Assembly (NCBI RefSeq): GCF_014203855.1
Contig: NZ_JACHJV010000001.1
Span: 5,456,001 to 5,520,000 of the forward strand
Length of the DNA: 64,000 bases
Source: Kitasatospora kifunensis
GTDB lineage: Bacteria > Actinomycetota > Actinomycetes > Streptomycetales > Streptomycetaceae
Direction of reading: 5' to 3'
Positions 52,941-62,800 of this stretch are shown here, piece by piece (positions within the stretch are counted from its first letter, which is position 1; every line of letters begins with the position of its first letter). The notes under the pieces were generated by a model. It was not told where the DNA came from, ran no database searches, and saw only the letters and a list, made by a program, of their open reading frames with translations. The position numbers were made by a program, and so were the translations under genes.

Positions 52941-53921
52941 TCAGTCCTCGCCGGTCACGAAGCCGGCCCGACGGCGCAGCAGCAGGCTGGTGAAGGCCAT
53001 CGAGATGGCGAACAGGATCAGGGCGACCACGCAGGCCGAGCCGGTGTCGAAGCGCTGGAAGCCGAGGTTGTAGACCATCTGCGGCAGTGTCCAGGTGGAG
53101 CCGCGCGGGTAGCCGGGCTCGAACTGCTGGCCGGAGCCGCCGATCACGCCGCTGGCCACCTTCCCGGCCACGATCGCCTGGGTGTAGTACTGCATGGTCT
53201 GGATCACGCCGGTCACCACCGCGAAGACCACGATCGGCGCGATGTGCGGGACGGTGACGAAGCGGAACTTCTTGAACGCCCCGGCACCGTCCAACTCGGC
53301 TGCCTCGTACTGCTCCTGGGGGACGTCGAGCAGCGCGGCCAGGAAGATCACCATCAGGTCGCCGATGCCCCACAGCGCCAGCATGGTCAGCGCGGGCTTC
53401 GACCAGCTGGGGTCGTTGAACCAGCCGGGCTGCGGCAGGCCGAGCTGGGCCAGCGCGTGGTTCACCGGCCCGGTGCCCGGGTTGAGCAGGAACGCGAAGG
53501 CGATCGTGGCGGCCACCGGCGGGGCCAGGTAGGGCAGGTAGAACGCGGTGCGGAAGAAGCCGGCACCGCTCTTCACCTTGGTGATCAGCAGCCCGATCCC
53601 CAGCCCGAAGACCACCCGCAGCGCCACCATCACCACCACCAGCCAGAGCGTGTTGCCCAGGCCCTGCCAGAAGAACGGGTAGTGGTTGAAGACGTAGTCC
53701 CAGTTCTTCAGGCCGGTGAAGACGGGGGCGGTGAAGCCGTCGTACTTCATGAAGGAGAAGTAGACGGTGGAGATGAGCGGATAGGCGAAGAAGAAGCCGA
53801 AGCCGATCAGCCAGGGCGACAGGAAGGCCAGCGTGCGGTAGGCCTCACGGCGGTGCTTGCGGCGCAGCGCGGCGCCCCTGGCGGTTGCCGCGGCGGGCCG
53901 GGGGGAGGTGGTCATGGCCAT
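52941..53921 (-). CDS. csnF: Sugar ABC permease (CsnF-type, MalF-like)
   Basis: The 326-aa protein has six membrane helices after a basic N-terminus. The EAA motif is EQYEAAELDGAGAFKKFRFVTVPHIAP. ATG at 53921 or 53915 are both possible. Only 3 bases separate it from csnG. With csnE and csnG it forms the importer for a chito-oligosaccharide; the ATPase is likely the shared MsiK encoded elsewhere. Confidence 0.92.
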   Translation of the reverse strand: MAMTTSPRPAAATARGAALRRKHRREAYRTLAFLSPWLIGFGFFFAYPLISTVYFSFMKYDGFTAPVFTGLKNWDYVFNHYPFFWQGLGNTLWLVVVMVALRVVFGLGIGLLITKVKSGAGFFRTAFYLPYLAPPVAATIAFAFLLNPGTGPVNHALAQLGLPQPGWFNDPSWSKPALTMLALWGIGDLMVIFLAALLDVPQEQYEAAELDGAGAFKKFRFVTVPHIAPIVVFAVVTGVIQTMQYYTQAIVAGKVASGVIGGSGQQFEPGYPRGSTWTLPQMVYNLGFQRFDTGSACVVALILFAISMAFTSLLLRRRAGFVTGED

Positions 53922-53928
53922 CGGGCGG

Positions 53929-55272
53929 TCACTTCGCCTGGGCCACGGCCGCGTCGATCTCCTTGTCGGTGGCCGCGAGGCCGCCCGCCAGGTCGGTCTG
54001 CTTGCCGCTCTCCACGTCGTAGGCGAAGTTCTGCAGGCTCACCTGGTAGGCGCCGCCGTTGATACTGGCGGGCGTGGTGGAGGAGTTGGGGTTGCGGGCC
54101 ACATCCAGGAAGGTCTTGAAGTTCGGATCGCTGGTCAGCTTGGGCGAGTTGAGCGCGGCTATGGTGCTGGGCACGTTGTGGATGGCGTTGGCGAAGTTCA
54201 CCACCGCGTCCGTGTCGGTGGTCAGGTACTTCACCAACTGCCAGGCAGCGGCCTGCTTCTGGCTGGTGCGGGCGATGCCGATGATGGTGCCGGTCAGGTA
54301 GCCGCGGCCGTACGTGGCGGCCTGCGCGTCGGGCACCGGGAACGGCGCGGTGGCCCAGTCGAGGGAGGCGTTGTCGTCGGCGATCGACTGGGTCCGCCAC
54401 TCGCCGTCGATCGCCATCGCCACCTGGCCGGTCTCGAACGGGTTCTTGGCGCTGTACTCGTCGCCGAAGGTGGTGCGGAACTTCTCCAACTTGTCGTAGC
54501 CGCCCAGCTTGTTCACCAGGCCGCGCTGCCAGCCGAGCATGTCGGCGACCGTGGGGTCGGTGGCCAGGTTCGCCTTGCCGTCCGGGCCGAAGTAGCTGGT
54601 GCCCCACTGGCCGAGGTAGTGCGCGGGGGCCGACTCGTAGCCGTGGTAGTCGGGCATGAAGCCGAGCTGCTGGTAGCTGTCCCCGCTGGGGATGGTCAAC
54701 TTCACGGCGTCGGCGTCGAATTCGCTCAGCGTCCTGGGTGGCGCGGTGATCCCGGCGGCGGCGAAGGCCTTCTTGTTGTAGTAGAGCCCGTAGGCGTCGC
54801 CGAGCAGCGGCAGCGAGCACTGGTCGCCCTCGAACTGGCTGTACTTGAGCATCTGGGCCGGGAAGGTGGCCGTCGGGTCGATGCCGTCCTGCTTGAGCAG
54901 CGGGTTGAGGTCGACCCAGATCTTGGAGTCGCAGAACTTGCCCACGTTGTCGGTGGTGAAGGAGGAGACCACGTCGGGGGCGTTTGGACCGCCCGCCCGC
55001 AGCGCCTGTTCGCTCTTGTCGTCGGAGATGTTGGCGACCACCTTGACGTGGATGTTCGGGTGCAGCTGCTCGAAGGCGGCGATGTTGGCGTCGATCGCCT
55101 TGGTCTCGTTGTCCTGGCTCCAGCCGTGCCAGAAGGTGATGGTGACGTCCTTGCCGTTCGCCGACTGGTCGGTGCCGGTGGAGTCGGTGCCGGTGCAGGC
55201 GGTGGCCAGCAGCGCGACGCTCGCGCTCAGGGCCACCGCGGCGGCGAGCCGGTGGGTACGGGTCTGGGACAC
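53929..55272 (-). CDS. csnE: Sugar-binding lipoprotein (CsnE-type)
   Basis: The 447-aa protein starts at the GTG at 55272, with AGGAGG 5 bases upstream. The signal AAAVALSASVALLATAC gives a lipobox-like LATAC, so it is a lipoprotein. ITFWHGWSQDNETKAIDANIAAFEQLHPNIHVKVV is the family-1 solute-binding signature. It is the second gene of the csn operon, 101 bp after csnR. Binding of chitosan-derived oligosaccharides is inferred from the gene order. Confidence 0.92.
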   Translation of the reverse strand: MSQTRTHRLAAAVALSASVALLATACTGTDSTGTDQSANGKDVTITFWHGWSQDNETKAIDANIAAFEQLHPNIHVKVVANISDDKSEQALRAGGPNAPDVVSSFTTDNVGKFCDSKIWVDLNPLLKQDGIDPTATFPAQMLKYSQFEGDQCSLPLLGDAYGLYYNKKAFAAAGITAPPRTLSEFDADAVKLTIPSGDSYQQLGFMPDYHGYESAPAHYLGQWGTSYFGPDGKANLATDPTVADMLGWQRGLVNKLGGYDKLEKFRTTFGDEYSAKNPFETGQVAMAIDGEWRTQSIADDNASLDWATAPFPVPDAQAATYGRGYLTGTIIGIARTSQKQAAAWQLVKYLTTDTDAVVNFANAIHNVPSTIAALNSPKLTSDPNFKTFLDVARNPNSSTTPASINGGAYQVSLQNFAYDVESGKQTDLAGGLAATDKEIDAAVAQAK

Positions 55273-55373
55273 GCGTCCTCCTGGGAGTACGGGGGCGGGC
55301 GGCATCGCCCGTCGCCCCGGCGGGGGAAGGGGGGAGGCAGTGCGGGTGGGCGGAGCAGCGTCATCTCGGTGCG

Positions 55374-56561
55374 TCAGGCGGTGGTGAAGGCCCTCTCCCG
55401 TGCGGCGGTCAGGGCGTGGTGCAGTGCGCCGTGCAGCACGGGCGAGCCGGGCACCGTGCTGCTGAGCAGCTTGGGGCGCGGCACCGCGAGGCCGGTGAGC
55501 TCCTCCTGGACGAGCTCGCGCAGCTGCTCGCCGCCCGCGGTCGGGATCCCGCCGCAGAGCACGACGAGTTCGGGATCGACCACCGCGACGATCGCCGCGA
55601 GGCCGGTGGCCAGCCGGTTGGCCAGCTCGGCGAGGAACTCCTCGCCCGCACCCGGGGTGGCGAGTGCGCGCTCGATCGCCGCCTCGGCCGTTCGGCCGGG
55701 CAGCTTGTACCGCTTGGCCAGGGCCAGCACCGCGCTGGCTCCGGCCAGTTCCTGGAACCCGCCGGAGTTCTCCCGGCGGACGTTGCGGACCACCGGTGCG
55801 CCGGGCACCGGCATGTAGCCGACCTCGCCGGCGCCGCCGGTGAAGCCGCGGTGCAGCCGGCCGCCGATGGTGATCGCGGCGCCGATGCCCTCCTCGGCCC
55901 AGAGCAGCACGAAGTCCGCGCAGCCGCGCGCCGAGCCGAGCACGCGCTCGGCGACGGCGGCCAGGTTGACGTCGTTCTCGATCGCCACCGGCGCGCCCAG
56001 CGCCTGCCGCAGCTCCTCGGCCAGCTTGGGGGAGTGCCAGCCGGGCAGGTGGGCGGCGTAGCGCAGCTTGCCGGTGGCCGGGTCGAGCGCGCCGGGGGTT
56101 CCGATGGCGATCTCGCTCAGGCAGCCCGGTTCGAGGCCGGCTCGGCGCACCGTCTCGGCCAAGCCCTCGGCGACCCGGGCGATGGTGCCGGCGGCCTGCC
56201 GGCCCGGGGTGGGCAGCAGGTGCTCGGCCAGGGTGGCGCCGGTGATGTCGGCCACCGCGAACCGGATGTGAGCGGTCGTCACGTCCAGGCCCGCCACGTA
56301 GCCGGCGGCCGGATTGAGCTGGTAGAGCTGGGCGTTGGGCCCGGGGCCGCCCGCGCTGGTGCCCACCGGGACGACCAGTTGGGCCGCCTCCAGGCGGGCC
56401 AGCAACTGGGAGGCGGTGGGCTTGGACAGGCCGGTCAGGGCGCCGATCCGGGTCCGGGAGAGCGGGCCGTGCTCGAGCAGCAGGTCGAGCGCCGCCCGGT
56501 CGTTGATCGCCCGCAGTCGGCTGGGAGTGCCGGGGCGGGGGGTGCTGGTGGTGTCGGTCAC
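55374..56561 (-). CDS. csnR: ROK-family repressor (CsnR-type)
   Basis: The 395-aa protein is read from the GTG at 56561, with GGAGGAGG 10 bases upstream. The winged helix at about 10-70 (LRAINDRAALDLLLEHGPLSRTRIGALTGLSKPTASQLLARLEAAQL) precedes a ROK domain: DVTTAHIRFAVADITG, GTPGAL, VAIENDVNLAAVAERV. The usual CxCGxxGC zinc motif is missing, as in some ROK regulators. Gene order csnR-csnE-F-G-H-K matches the Streptomyces operon in which CsnR represses chitosanase and uptake genes until glucosamine oligosaccharides appear. Confidence 0.88.
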   Translation of the reverse strand: MTDTTSTPRPGTPSRLRAINDRAALDLLLEHGPLSRTRIGALTGLSKPTASQLLARLEAAQLVVPVGTSAGGPGPNAQLYQLNPAAGYVAGLDVTTAHIRFAVADITGATLAEHLLPTPGRQAAGTIARVAEGLAETVRRAGLEPGCLSEIAIGTPGALDPATGKLRYAAHLPGWHSPKLAEELRQALGAPVAIENDVNLAAVAERVLGSARGCADFVLLWAEEGIGAAITIGGRLHRGFTGGAGEVGYMPVPGAPVVRNVRRENSGGFQELAGASAVLALAKRYKLPGRTAEAAIERALATPGAGEEFLAELANRLATGLAAIVAVVDPELVVLCGGIPTAGGEQLRELVQEELTGLAVPRPKLLSSTVPGSPVLHGALHHALTAARERAFTTA

Positions 56562-56621
56562 GAGCTTGATCCTCCTCCATCGGCCGTGGTCGGTGCTGTG
56601 GGCGGCGACCCTCCCGCTGAT

Positions 56622-56637
56622 TGGAAACTTTACTAAC
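56622..56637 (-). promoter_or_regulatory. csnR: Candidate CsnR box upstream of csnR
   Basis: On the minus strand GTTAGTAAAGTTTCC is a near-palindrome around AAAGTTT, the type of site described for CsnR in Streptomyces. It begins 61 bases upstream of the csnR start codon and is AT-rich in a GC-rich region. No second copy lies before csnE, so one promoter probably drives the whole operon. Confidence 0.6.
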
Positions 56638-56696
56638 AGTTGGTGCCGGGCTGTCAATGACTTCGACGATCCCGGGCTCGTGAGGTGCGAGAACGA

Positions 56697-56732
56697 AACA
56701 GCCCCGCGACCCGAGCGGGTCGCGGGGCTGTT
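56697..56732. terminator. 16-bp stem terminator between csnR promoter and MscS gene
   Basis: A perfect 16-bp inverted repeat (56697-56712 with 56717-56732) and a GAGC tetraloop lie 24 bases 3' of the MscS stop codon. There are no T tracts, so it can act in both directions. Confidence 0.85.
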
Positions 56733-56756
56733 CGCCGTAAGAAACTGCCGTAAGAA

Positions 56757-57878
56757 CTAGGGCAGCTTGCCGAAGGCCTGCTGTTCCTCCGGCGTGGGCG
56801 CCGGGATCGGCCGGGCGGCCAGCGAGCGGGCCGAGGCCGGGTCGGCGAGTGCGGAGGGCGGCAGCGCGTCCGCCACGGCGGCGGCCGGGGCGGCGGCGAC
56901 CGGGACGGTCGTCTCCTCCTTCAACTTGATGCCGGCCTCGTCGAAGGCGTCCTTGAGCCGCTGCCGCAGCCCCCGGCTGACCAGCACCGACTTGCCCGGC
57001 ATGGTCCTGGCCTGCACCCGCAGCACCACGGTGTCGGCGGCCACCGACTCCACGCCCAGCACCTCCACCGGGTCCCAGAGCAGCTCGTCCCAGGGCGACT
57101 CCTTGGCGAACTGCTCGGCGGTCTGCAGGATCAGGTCGCTCACCTTGTCCAGCCGCTCGCGGTAGCCGACCTGGACGTCCACCGTCGCGGTCGACCAGCC
57201 CTGGCTCATGTTCGCGATCCGCTTCACCTCGCCGTTGCGGATGTACCAGATCTCGCCGTTCGCGCCGCGCAGCTTGGTCACCCGCAGGCCGACCTCCAGC
57301 ACCGTGCCGGTGGCCACGCCGGTGTCGATCTCGTCCCCGACGCCGTACTGGTCCTCCATGATCATGAAGACCCCGGAGAGGAAGTCGGTCACCAGGTTGC
57401 GGGCGCCGAAACCGATCGCCACTCCGGCCACTCCGGCGCTGGCCAGCAGCGGAGCCAGGTCCATGCCGAGCGCCGAGAGCACCATCAGCGCGGCGGTGCC
57501 CATGATGGTGAACGAGGCCACGCTGCGCAGCACCGAGCCGATCGCCGCCGAGCGCTGCTGACGGCGCTCGGTGTTGACGAGCAGTCCGCCCAGCCGGCTG
57601 GTCGACTCCTCGTCACCCTGCGGCTCGCGGGTCATGCGGTGTATGAACTGCGAGATCAGCTTGCGCACCGCGGCCCGCAGCAGCAGCGCGAGCACCACGA
57701 TGATGACGATCCGTATCGCGCCCTCGACCCAGCTCTGCCAGTTGGTGTCGAGCCAGGAGGCGGCCTGCCGGGTACTGTCCGACACCTCGCTCGCGCTGGT
57801 GGGCAGCCGCAGGACGGGCGGCTCGGCGGGCGGACTGGGGGCTTGGGAGAGAAGGGCCGGGAGACCGGACCAGCTCAC
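56757..57878 (-). CDS. MscS-type mechanosensitive ion channel
   Basis: The 373-aa protein starts at the GTG at 57878, with GGAAGG 6 bases upstream; the frame opens earlier but has no better site. After three membrane helices comes the MscS pore and beta region (ASAGVAGVAIGFGARNLVTDFLSGVFMIMEDQYGVGDEIDTG), followed by the C-terminal alpha/beta domain (VDVQVGYRERLDKVSDLI). The end is a Pro/Ala-rich cytosolic tail. It protects cells on hypo-osmotic shock. It is a single gene, with its own strong terminator. Confidence 0.93.
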   Translation of the reverse strand: MSWSGLPALLSQAPSPPAEPPVLRLPTSASEVSDSTRQAASWLDTNWQSWVEGAIRIVIIVVLALLLRAAVRKLISQFIHRMTREPQGDEESTSRLGGLLVNTERRQQRSAAIGSVLRSVASFTIMGTAALMVLSALGMDLAPLLASAGVAGVAIGFGARNLVTDFLSGVFMIMEDQYGVGDEIDTGVATGTVLEVGLRVTKLRGANGEIWYIRNGEVKRIANMSQGWSTATVDVQVGYRERLDKVSDLILQTAEQFAKESPWDELLWDPVEVLGVESVAADTVVLRVQARTMPGKSVLVSRGLRQRLKDAFDEAGIKLKEETTVPVAAAPAAAVADALPPSALADPASARSLAARPIPAPTPEEQQAFGKLP

Positions 57879-58270
57879 AGCGGAACCTTCCTGCAGAGGG
57901 GCACACGACCGGCCCGTGCGGGACACGCCGTCCAGCGCGGACCGTGCGACTCAGCCTAGCGCCCGTGCGCGCCCCCGATTCCCCGCCGCGTCACCCCCTC
58001 CCGCCCGGCCAGGGCGGCCGCCCGCTCCCCGGGAGTGATCTTCGTAGGCCGCTCAGCGGTGCTCAGGGGGCCGTTCGAGTGCGGCGTGTCGCACGGTTGG
58101 GCATAGAGATCAGTACGACCGGTGGCGACCGAAGCTCTTCGGGCCGTTACCCGGTAGTGGTGGCGCCGTACAAAGTCGTAAGGCGACACTGGGGGTGATC
58201 GCGCAGTGATGCGCGATCATCCGCTCGTCCCGGCGCGAGCCACGCGCCGCAGGCGTCCAAGGAGGCATCC
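57879..58270. other. Intergenic leader of the HNH gene
   Basis: About 390 bp between the divergent MscS and HNH genes. A 10-bp perfect dyad with a GTGA loop is described separately. GTAATG/AACTGGGGG-like promoter hexamers are not clear. No gene is supported. Confidence 0.5.
58196..58219. promoter_or_regulatory. Perfect 10-bp dyad in the leader of the HNH gene
   Basis: TGATCGCGCA (58196-58205), GTGA loop, then its exact reverse complement (58210-58219), 51 bases upstream of the HNH start. It could be a 5' UTR hairpin or a repressor site. Confidence 0.55.
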
Positions 58271-58888
58271 GTGCCGCATGTCCTGGTCCTCAACGCGTCC
58301 TACGAGCCACTCGGCGTCGTATCGATGCGCCGCGCACTCATCCTCGTCCTCAACCACAAGGCGGTCAGCCTGGAGGACTCGGGTGTCACTATGCACAGCG
58401 CCACCAGCGCCGTTACGGCGCCCTCCGTGGTGCGGCTCACCCGGTTCGTCCGGGTGCCGTTCTGCGGGCCAGTTCCACTCACCCGCCGCGCACTGTTCGC
58501 CCGTGACCACGGGCGTTGCGTCTACTGCGGGGCCGCCGCGACCAGCGTCGACCACGTGATCCCGCGCAGCCGCGGCGGGCAGCACCGCTGGGACAACGTG
58601 GTGGCGGCCTGCCGCCGCTGCAACCACATGAAGGCCGATCGCCACCTGACCGAGCTCGGGTGGCGGATGAAGCGACCTCCGGCCCCGCCCAGCGGGCTGG
58701 CCTGGCGCATCATCGGCACCGGGATCAGGGACCCGCGCTGGCGGCCCTACCTGGAGCCGTACGGCGGCACGGACCAGTTCCGTGACTTCGAACACCACGA
58801 CCATACCGACCACGCGGGAGCACCGGTTCCGCTGGGCCGGTCCCGTCCCGTCCACCGCGGTGAGCAGTCGGAGGCACTCACCGCCTGA
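58271..58888 (+). CDS. HNH endonuclease
   Basis: The 205-aa protein starts at the GTG at 58271, with AGGAGG 6 bases upstream. Residues about 75-125 contain the HNH core with a zinc finger: CVYCGAAATSVDHVIPRSRGGQHRWDNVVAACRRCNHMKADRH. The DH and the later N and H provide the catalytic site, and two CxxC pairs bind structural zinc. The N-terminal ~70 residues are a conserved actinobacterial extension. This is a chromosomal HNH common in Streptomyces, not tied to a phage or restriction system here. Cellular role is unknown. Confidence 0.92.
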   Translation: MPHVLVLNASYEPLGVVSMRRALILVLNHKAVSLEDSGVTMHSATSAVTAPSVVRLTRFVRVPFCGPVPLTRRALFARDHGRCVYCGAAATSVDHVIPRSRGGQHRWDNVVAACRRCNHMKADRHLTELGWRMKRPPAPPSGLAWRIIGTGIRDPRWRPYLEPYGGTDQFRDFEHHDHTDHAGAPVPLGRSRPVHRGEQSEALTA

Positions 58889-58914
58889 CCAGCGAGGGCC
58901 GAACGGTGCCTCAT

Positions 58915-58952
58915 GGGCCGGTGGCGCGCTCGGGTGAGCGCACCACCGGCCC
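58915..58952. terminator. Bidirectional terminator between HNH and the small membrane protein
   Basis: A 17-bp stem with one mismatch (58915-58931 with 58936-58952) and a GGGT loop lie 26 bases after the HNH stop and before the convergent gene's stop (59026). Confidence 0.75.
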
Positions 58953-58992
58953 GCCGGTGCCCGGAGCCGGCCGCGACCGACAGCGGCTGATC

Positions 58993-59034
58993 CCGGCTCA
59001 GAGCGCCCGGCCCAGAGTGCCCGGCTCAGAGCGC
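58993..59034. repeat. Three tandem 14-bp repeats at the 3' end of the small membrane gene
   Basis: CCGGCTCAGAGCGC, CCGGCCCAGAGTGC and CCGGCTCAGAGCGC are contiguous, and a fourth partial unit follows. The last unit contains the stop codon of the minus-strand gene (59026-59028). Confidence 0.7.
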
Positions 59035-59637
59035 CCGGCGCAGCGGGGCCAGGGCGAGGGCGTAGGCCACCGCGCCGACCGTCATCAGGTCGAGCGAGGC
59101 CGCCATCGCGACGGTGCCGACCAGCACCAGCAGCGGGCTCCACACCGGCACCCGGCGCCGCACCGCGAGGACGGTGAGCAGGGCGAGCAGGCCCAGGTAG
59201 AAGAAGAGCGGGCCGATCTGGTAGACGACCGGCAGGACCCCGGGGTGGCTCTGGATCTGCGCGAACATCCGGCTCTGGTCCGCCGAGTCCGCCGCCCGCA
59301 GGCCGGTGTAGAGGTCGATCGCCACCTGGGCCAGCGAGGCGGCCAGGCCCACCAGCGCGGCGCCGAAGCCCAGCCGCGCGGCCAGGACAGGTCCTAGTGC
59401 CGCTCGGTCGTTCGCGCCCGCCAGCCGGTACAGGCCGTGCAGCAGGAGGCCGAAGACCAGCAGCGAGGCGAGCAGCGCGGTGTGGCCCGAGGTCCAGCCC
59501 GGGCCGGGGTGCTTCGAGCCGGGCACCAGGCGGATCAGCCCGTAGCCGCCGAGCAGCACCGGCGCGGTGAGCCAGGCGCGGCTGCGGATCTGAGCGAGCT
59601 TCAGGGGGCTGCCGGAGGTGCTGACGGTGCTGGTCAT
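59026..59637 (-). CDS. Small polytopic membrane protein of unknown function
   Basis: The 203-aa protein is read from the ATG at 59637. Five to six hydrophobic segments are visible (for example LLGGYGLIRLVPG, LLASLLVFGLLLHGLYRLAG, PLFFYLGLLALLTVLAV, LVLVGTVAMAASLDLMTVGAVAYALALAPL). I recognise no family. Residues 20-50 contain GLIRLVPGSKHPGPGWTSGHT, a conserved-looking external loop. It is preceded by a 9-bp dyad 27 bp upstream. Confidence 0.7.
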   Translation of the reverse strand: MTSTVSTSGSPLKLAQIRSRAWLTAPVLLGGYGLIRLVPGSKHPGPGWTSGHTALLASLLVFGLLLHGLYRLAGANDRAALGPVLAARLGFGAALVGLAASLAQVAIDLYTGLRAADSADQSRMFAQIQSHPGVLPVVYQIGPLFFYLGLLALLTVLAVRRRVPVWSPLLVLVGTVAMAASLDLMTVGAVAYALALAPLRRAL

Positions 59638-59663
59638 GGGGTGGGGCCTTCCACGTTCTCGCG

Positions 59664-59694
59664 GGATCTTCCGTCTTGCTGACAAGGAAGATCC
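59664..59694. promoter_or_regulatory. 9-bp dyad before the small membrane gene
   Basis: GGATCTTCC (59664-59672) and GGAAGATCC (59686-59694) form a perfect dyad with a 13-base centre, 27 bases upstream of the start at 59637. It is a plausible operator. Confidence 0.45.
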
Positions 59695-59777
59695 TCCGGA
59701 AAACCGCCGTGCCGCAGATCGCCTGCGCCGGTGAAGTCCCGGCCTCGCCCGCGCGGGCGAGCAACCCCCTCGCACCG

Positions 59778-59811
59778 GTGGCGGCCTCCCCCGTGCGGGG
59801 GAGGCCGCCAC
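59778..59811 (-). terminator. Terminator of the GH84 gene
   Basis: A perfect 15-bp stem (59778-59792 with 59797-59811) and a GTGC loop lie 17 bases 3' of the GH84 stop codon. An 18-bp palindrome (59744-59761) follows it. Confidence 0.85.
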
Positions 59812-59827
59812 CTCGTCCGGACAGGCC

Positions 59828-62800
59828 CTAGTGCGGCCCGGGAGCCGTCGGGCTCGGCGAGGCGCCCGCCGAGGGCGAGGGAGAGCCGCTCGGCGCGGGG
59901 GTCGGCGGTCCGCTGGGCGTCGCGCCGGGCGCCGTGCTCGGTGCCGTGGACGGGGTGGCCGCGCCGGTCGCGCCGGGCGAGGCGGTGGGCGGCGTGGGCA
60001 CCGGCACGGGGGGCGTCGGCGCCGAGCCGCCCGGGGTCGGCGCGGCGCTCGGCACCCCGCTGGGCGTCGGGCTCGGCACCGGTACGCCCACCGGGGGCGT
60101 GGGCCCGGCCACGGGGCCGGCGCCCGGCTGGTCGGTGACCGCGTACAGCTCGATCCCGTACAGCGAGTACCCGTACTTGGTGGCCCGGCTGACCCCCTGC
60201 ATCCGCAGGTACACCGCGCCGGGCGCGTCGAAGCGCACCGTCTCGGTGCCGCCCTTGCCGTTGCTCACGGTGGCCACCGTGGTCCAGGTGACCCCGTCCA
60301 CCGAGCTCTGCAGCTGGTAGGCGCTGGCGTAGGCGTCCTGCCAGTGCAGCACCGCCTCGCCCAGGTGGGTGGCCTGCGGCAGCTTCAGCTGCACCCAGGC
60401 GTTGTCCACCGCGGGGGAGGACCACCGGGTGGTCGGGTCGCCGTCGTTGACCGCCGAGGCCGGGAACTTGGGCGTCTCGTTGCCCGAGGAGCTCGCCGTC
60501 GCGCTCGGCGCCAGGTCCGGGCCGCCGGTCGGCGGCACCACGTGCACCTGCAGGGTCTGCTGGAGCGTCACCGAGCCGGCCACGAAGTCCACCGGCACCT
60601 GGTAGGTCCCCGGCGGGGTGGTGGCCGCCGCGCCGACCTGCACCGCGGTGCTGGCCCGCCCGCCGCGCGGCACGCTGACCGCCGCGCCCGGCTGGCCGGG
60701 CGCGGGTGCGGGGGAGACGGTGATCCCCGCCACGCCGCTCGGTGCCGCCGCCCGGATGTCGCCGGTGGCGCCGTCGGGGCGCAGCGCGTCCACCACGGCC
60801 TGGGTCTGTGCGGGCGTCGGCGCTCCGGCGATCACGTCGAGTTCCGGGTCGGCCAGGGTGAGGCGGGCCACCGGGGTGTCGGCGTACCAGGGCACGATCT
60901 GGTTGATCACCGGCGCGTCCCCGCCCGGCTGCCAGGTCAGCCGCACCGCGTCGGTCTGCTGGCCGCCGGCCGGCAGCTCGTTGTAGCCGGGGTGCAGGGT
61001 GCCGATGTCGCTCCAGCTGCCGTCCGGCTTGCGCACCGCCACGGTGGCGGTGGCGTTGACGGTGGGGTCGGTGAGCACGGTGAGCCGGTCCAGCGGGCGC
61101 AGCGTGCCCAACTCGACGGTGAGCGGGGCGTCGGCGGCGGTCGGCGCGGCCGCCGCCCGGTAGGCGGTGTCCGGGTCGCCGTCCAGCACGGCGGTGGCCG
61201 AGGAGCCGGGCGCCGCGGGCGGTCCGCCGACCACGGTGACCTGGGCGGTGCCGGGCGCGGTCACGCTGAAGTCGCGCACCGCCACGGCCGTCTGCTGCGT
61301 CTTGGTGGCGCGCAGCCGGATCGCCTTGACCACCGCGCCGTCGGGCAGTTGGGCGGAGACCGTCTTCTGCTGGTGCACCACCATCAGCTGGTGCCAGACG
61401 CCGTCGCCGGTGGTGTACTCGAGCACCCCGTCGTGCAGGTAGTCGTCCATCGCCGCGGCGGTGTCGCTGTCGGCGGCGGCGTTGTCGTCGGTCGAGCCCA
61501 TCGTGACGGTCACCGTGCCGACCGGACGCCCGTCGCCCAGGTCCACGCCGATCGCGTCACCGGGCTGCGGCGGGGCCGCGCTCCAGTAGAAGGTGTCGGG
61601 CGAGGAGTCGGTCATCAGGGCGGGCGGGTGGTCGTTGGCGCTGCCCATGGTGCTGGTCGGCGTCAGGCTGCCCGCGCTCACCCCGGACCAGGTGTCGGCG
61701 GCCTGGGTCGCCCGGTCCAGGAAGGGATCGAGCACCCCGGCACCCAGCGTCACCGCACCCTGGGCGAGCTGGGCGCGCAGCGCCCGCAGCTTGACCCGGG
61801 CCTGCCAGGCGGCCGCGCCGTCGCCGCGGTGCTGGGCCAGCAGCATGTCCAGTGCCGCCTGCCCGGCCTGCCCGTAGGTGCTCAGCCGGGCCAGCCACGG
61901 TGCGGTCTCCTGGGCCAGGGTGTTGCCGCCCGCGCCCGCGCCCGCGCCTGTGCCCGCGCCCGCGCCCGCGCCTGTGCCTGTGCCTGTGCCCGCGCCCGTG
62001 CCCGTCGTCGCCTGGCCGTTGCCGGTGCGCAGCGCGTCCTGGGCGCCGGCCATGGTGGTGAAGGCGGCCCGCAGCGGGTCGGCGGCCTGCTGGAGCTTGG
62101 TCAGGTCGGTGCTGCCGCCACCGCTGGGCTGCAGCGCGGCCCAGAACGCGTCGAGCAGCGGGGTCAGGTAGCCGGACTCCTGGGCGGACAGCGGCGAGGA
62201 GGAGCTGTTTCCGGCCAGCGCGGTGAGCGCGGCCAGTGCCTGGCCACCGCCCGCGTCCCCGGTGCTGCCCGGCACCGTCTCGGCGGTCAGCGCCCGCAGC
62301 GCGTACTGCCAGGAGGCGTCGGACTGGTAGCCGGTCGGGTTCCAGGCGTAGTCGGCGGCGGTGGCCAGCGGCAGCTGCGAGGCGGCGGCCTGCTGCATGC
62401 CCGCTGTCAGCAGCATCGCCGAACGCCCGGCCACCTCCGGGTCGCGCCCGGTGTAGGGGCCGAGGAAGAGCCGGTCAGGGGTGGAGTCGTTGACCGGGTA
62501 GTTGTCCATGGTGACCAGCGGGTGGCCGAAGAGCGCGGCGGTGTCGGTGGTCTGAGTCGCCGTGATCTTCCCCGGGATCACCCCGACCCCGCTCCAGGCC
62601 ACCTGGACGGCCTTGGGCAGCGCGGCGGCCAGCGCTTTTCGGTACGGGCTGCTGCCCTGCTGGTGGAACTCGGTGGGGACGACCGAGAGCGCGGCCAGGT
62701 CCTGGTGCTGGTCGATCAGCCGCTGCTGGACGGCCGCGGCCAGCCTGGCCTGCGCCTTGGCGGCGGCGGCCGGGCCGGTGCCGAAGGCGTCCTCGTCGGC

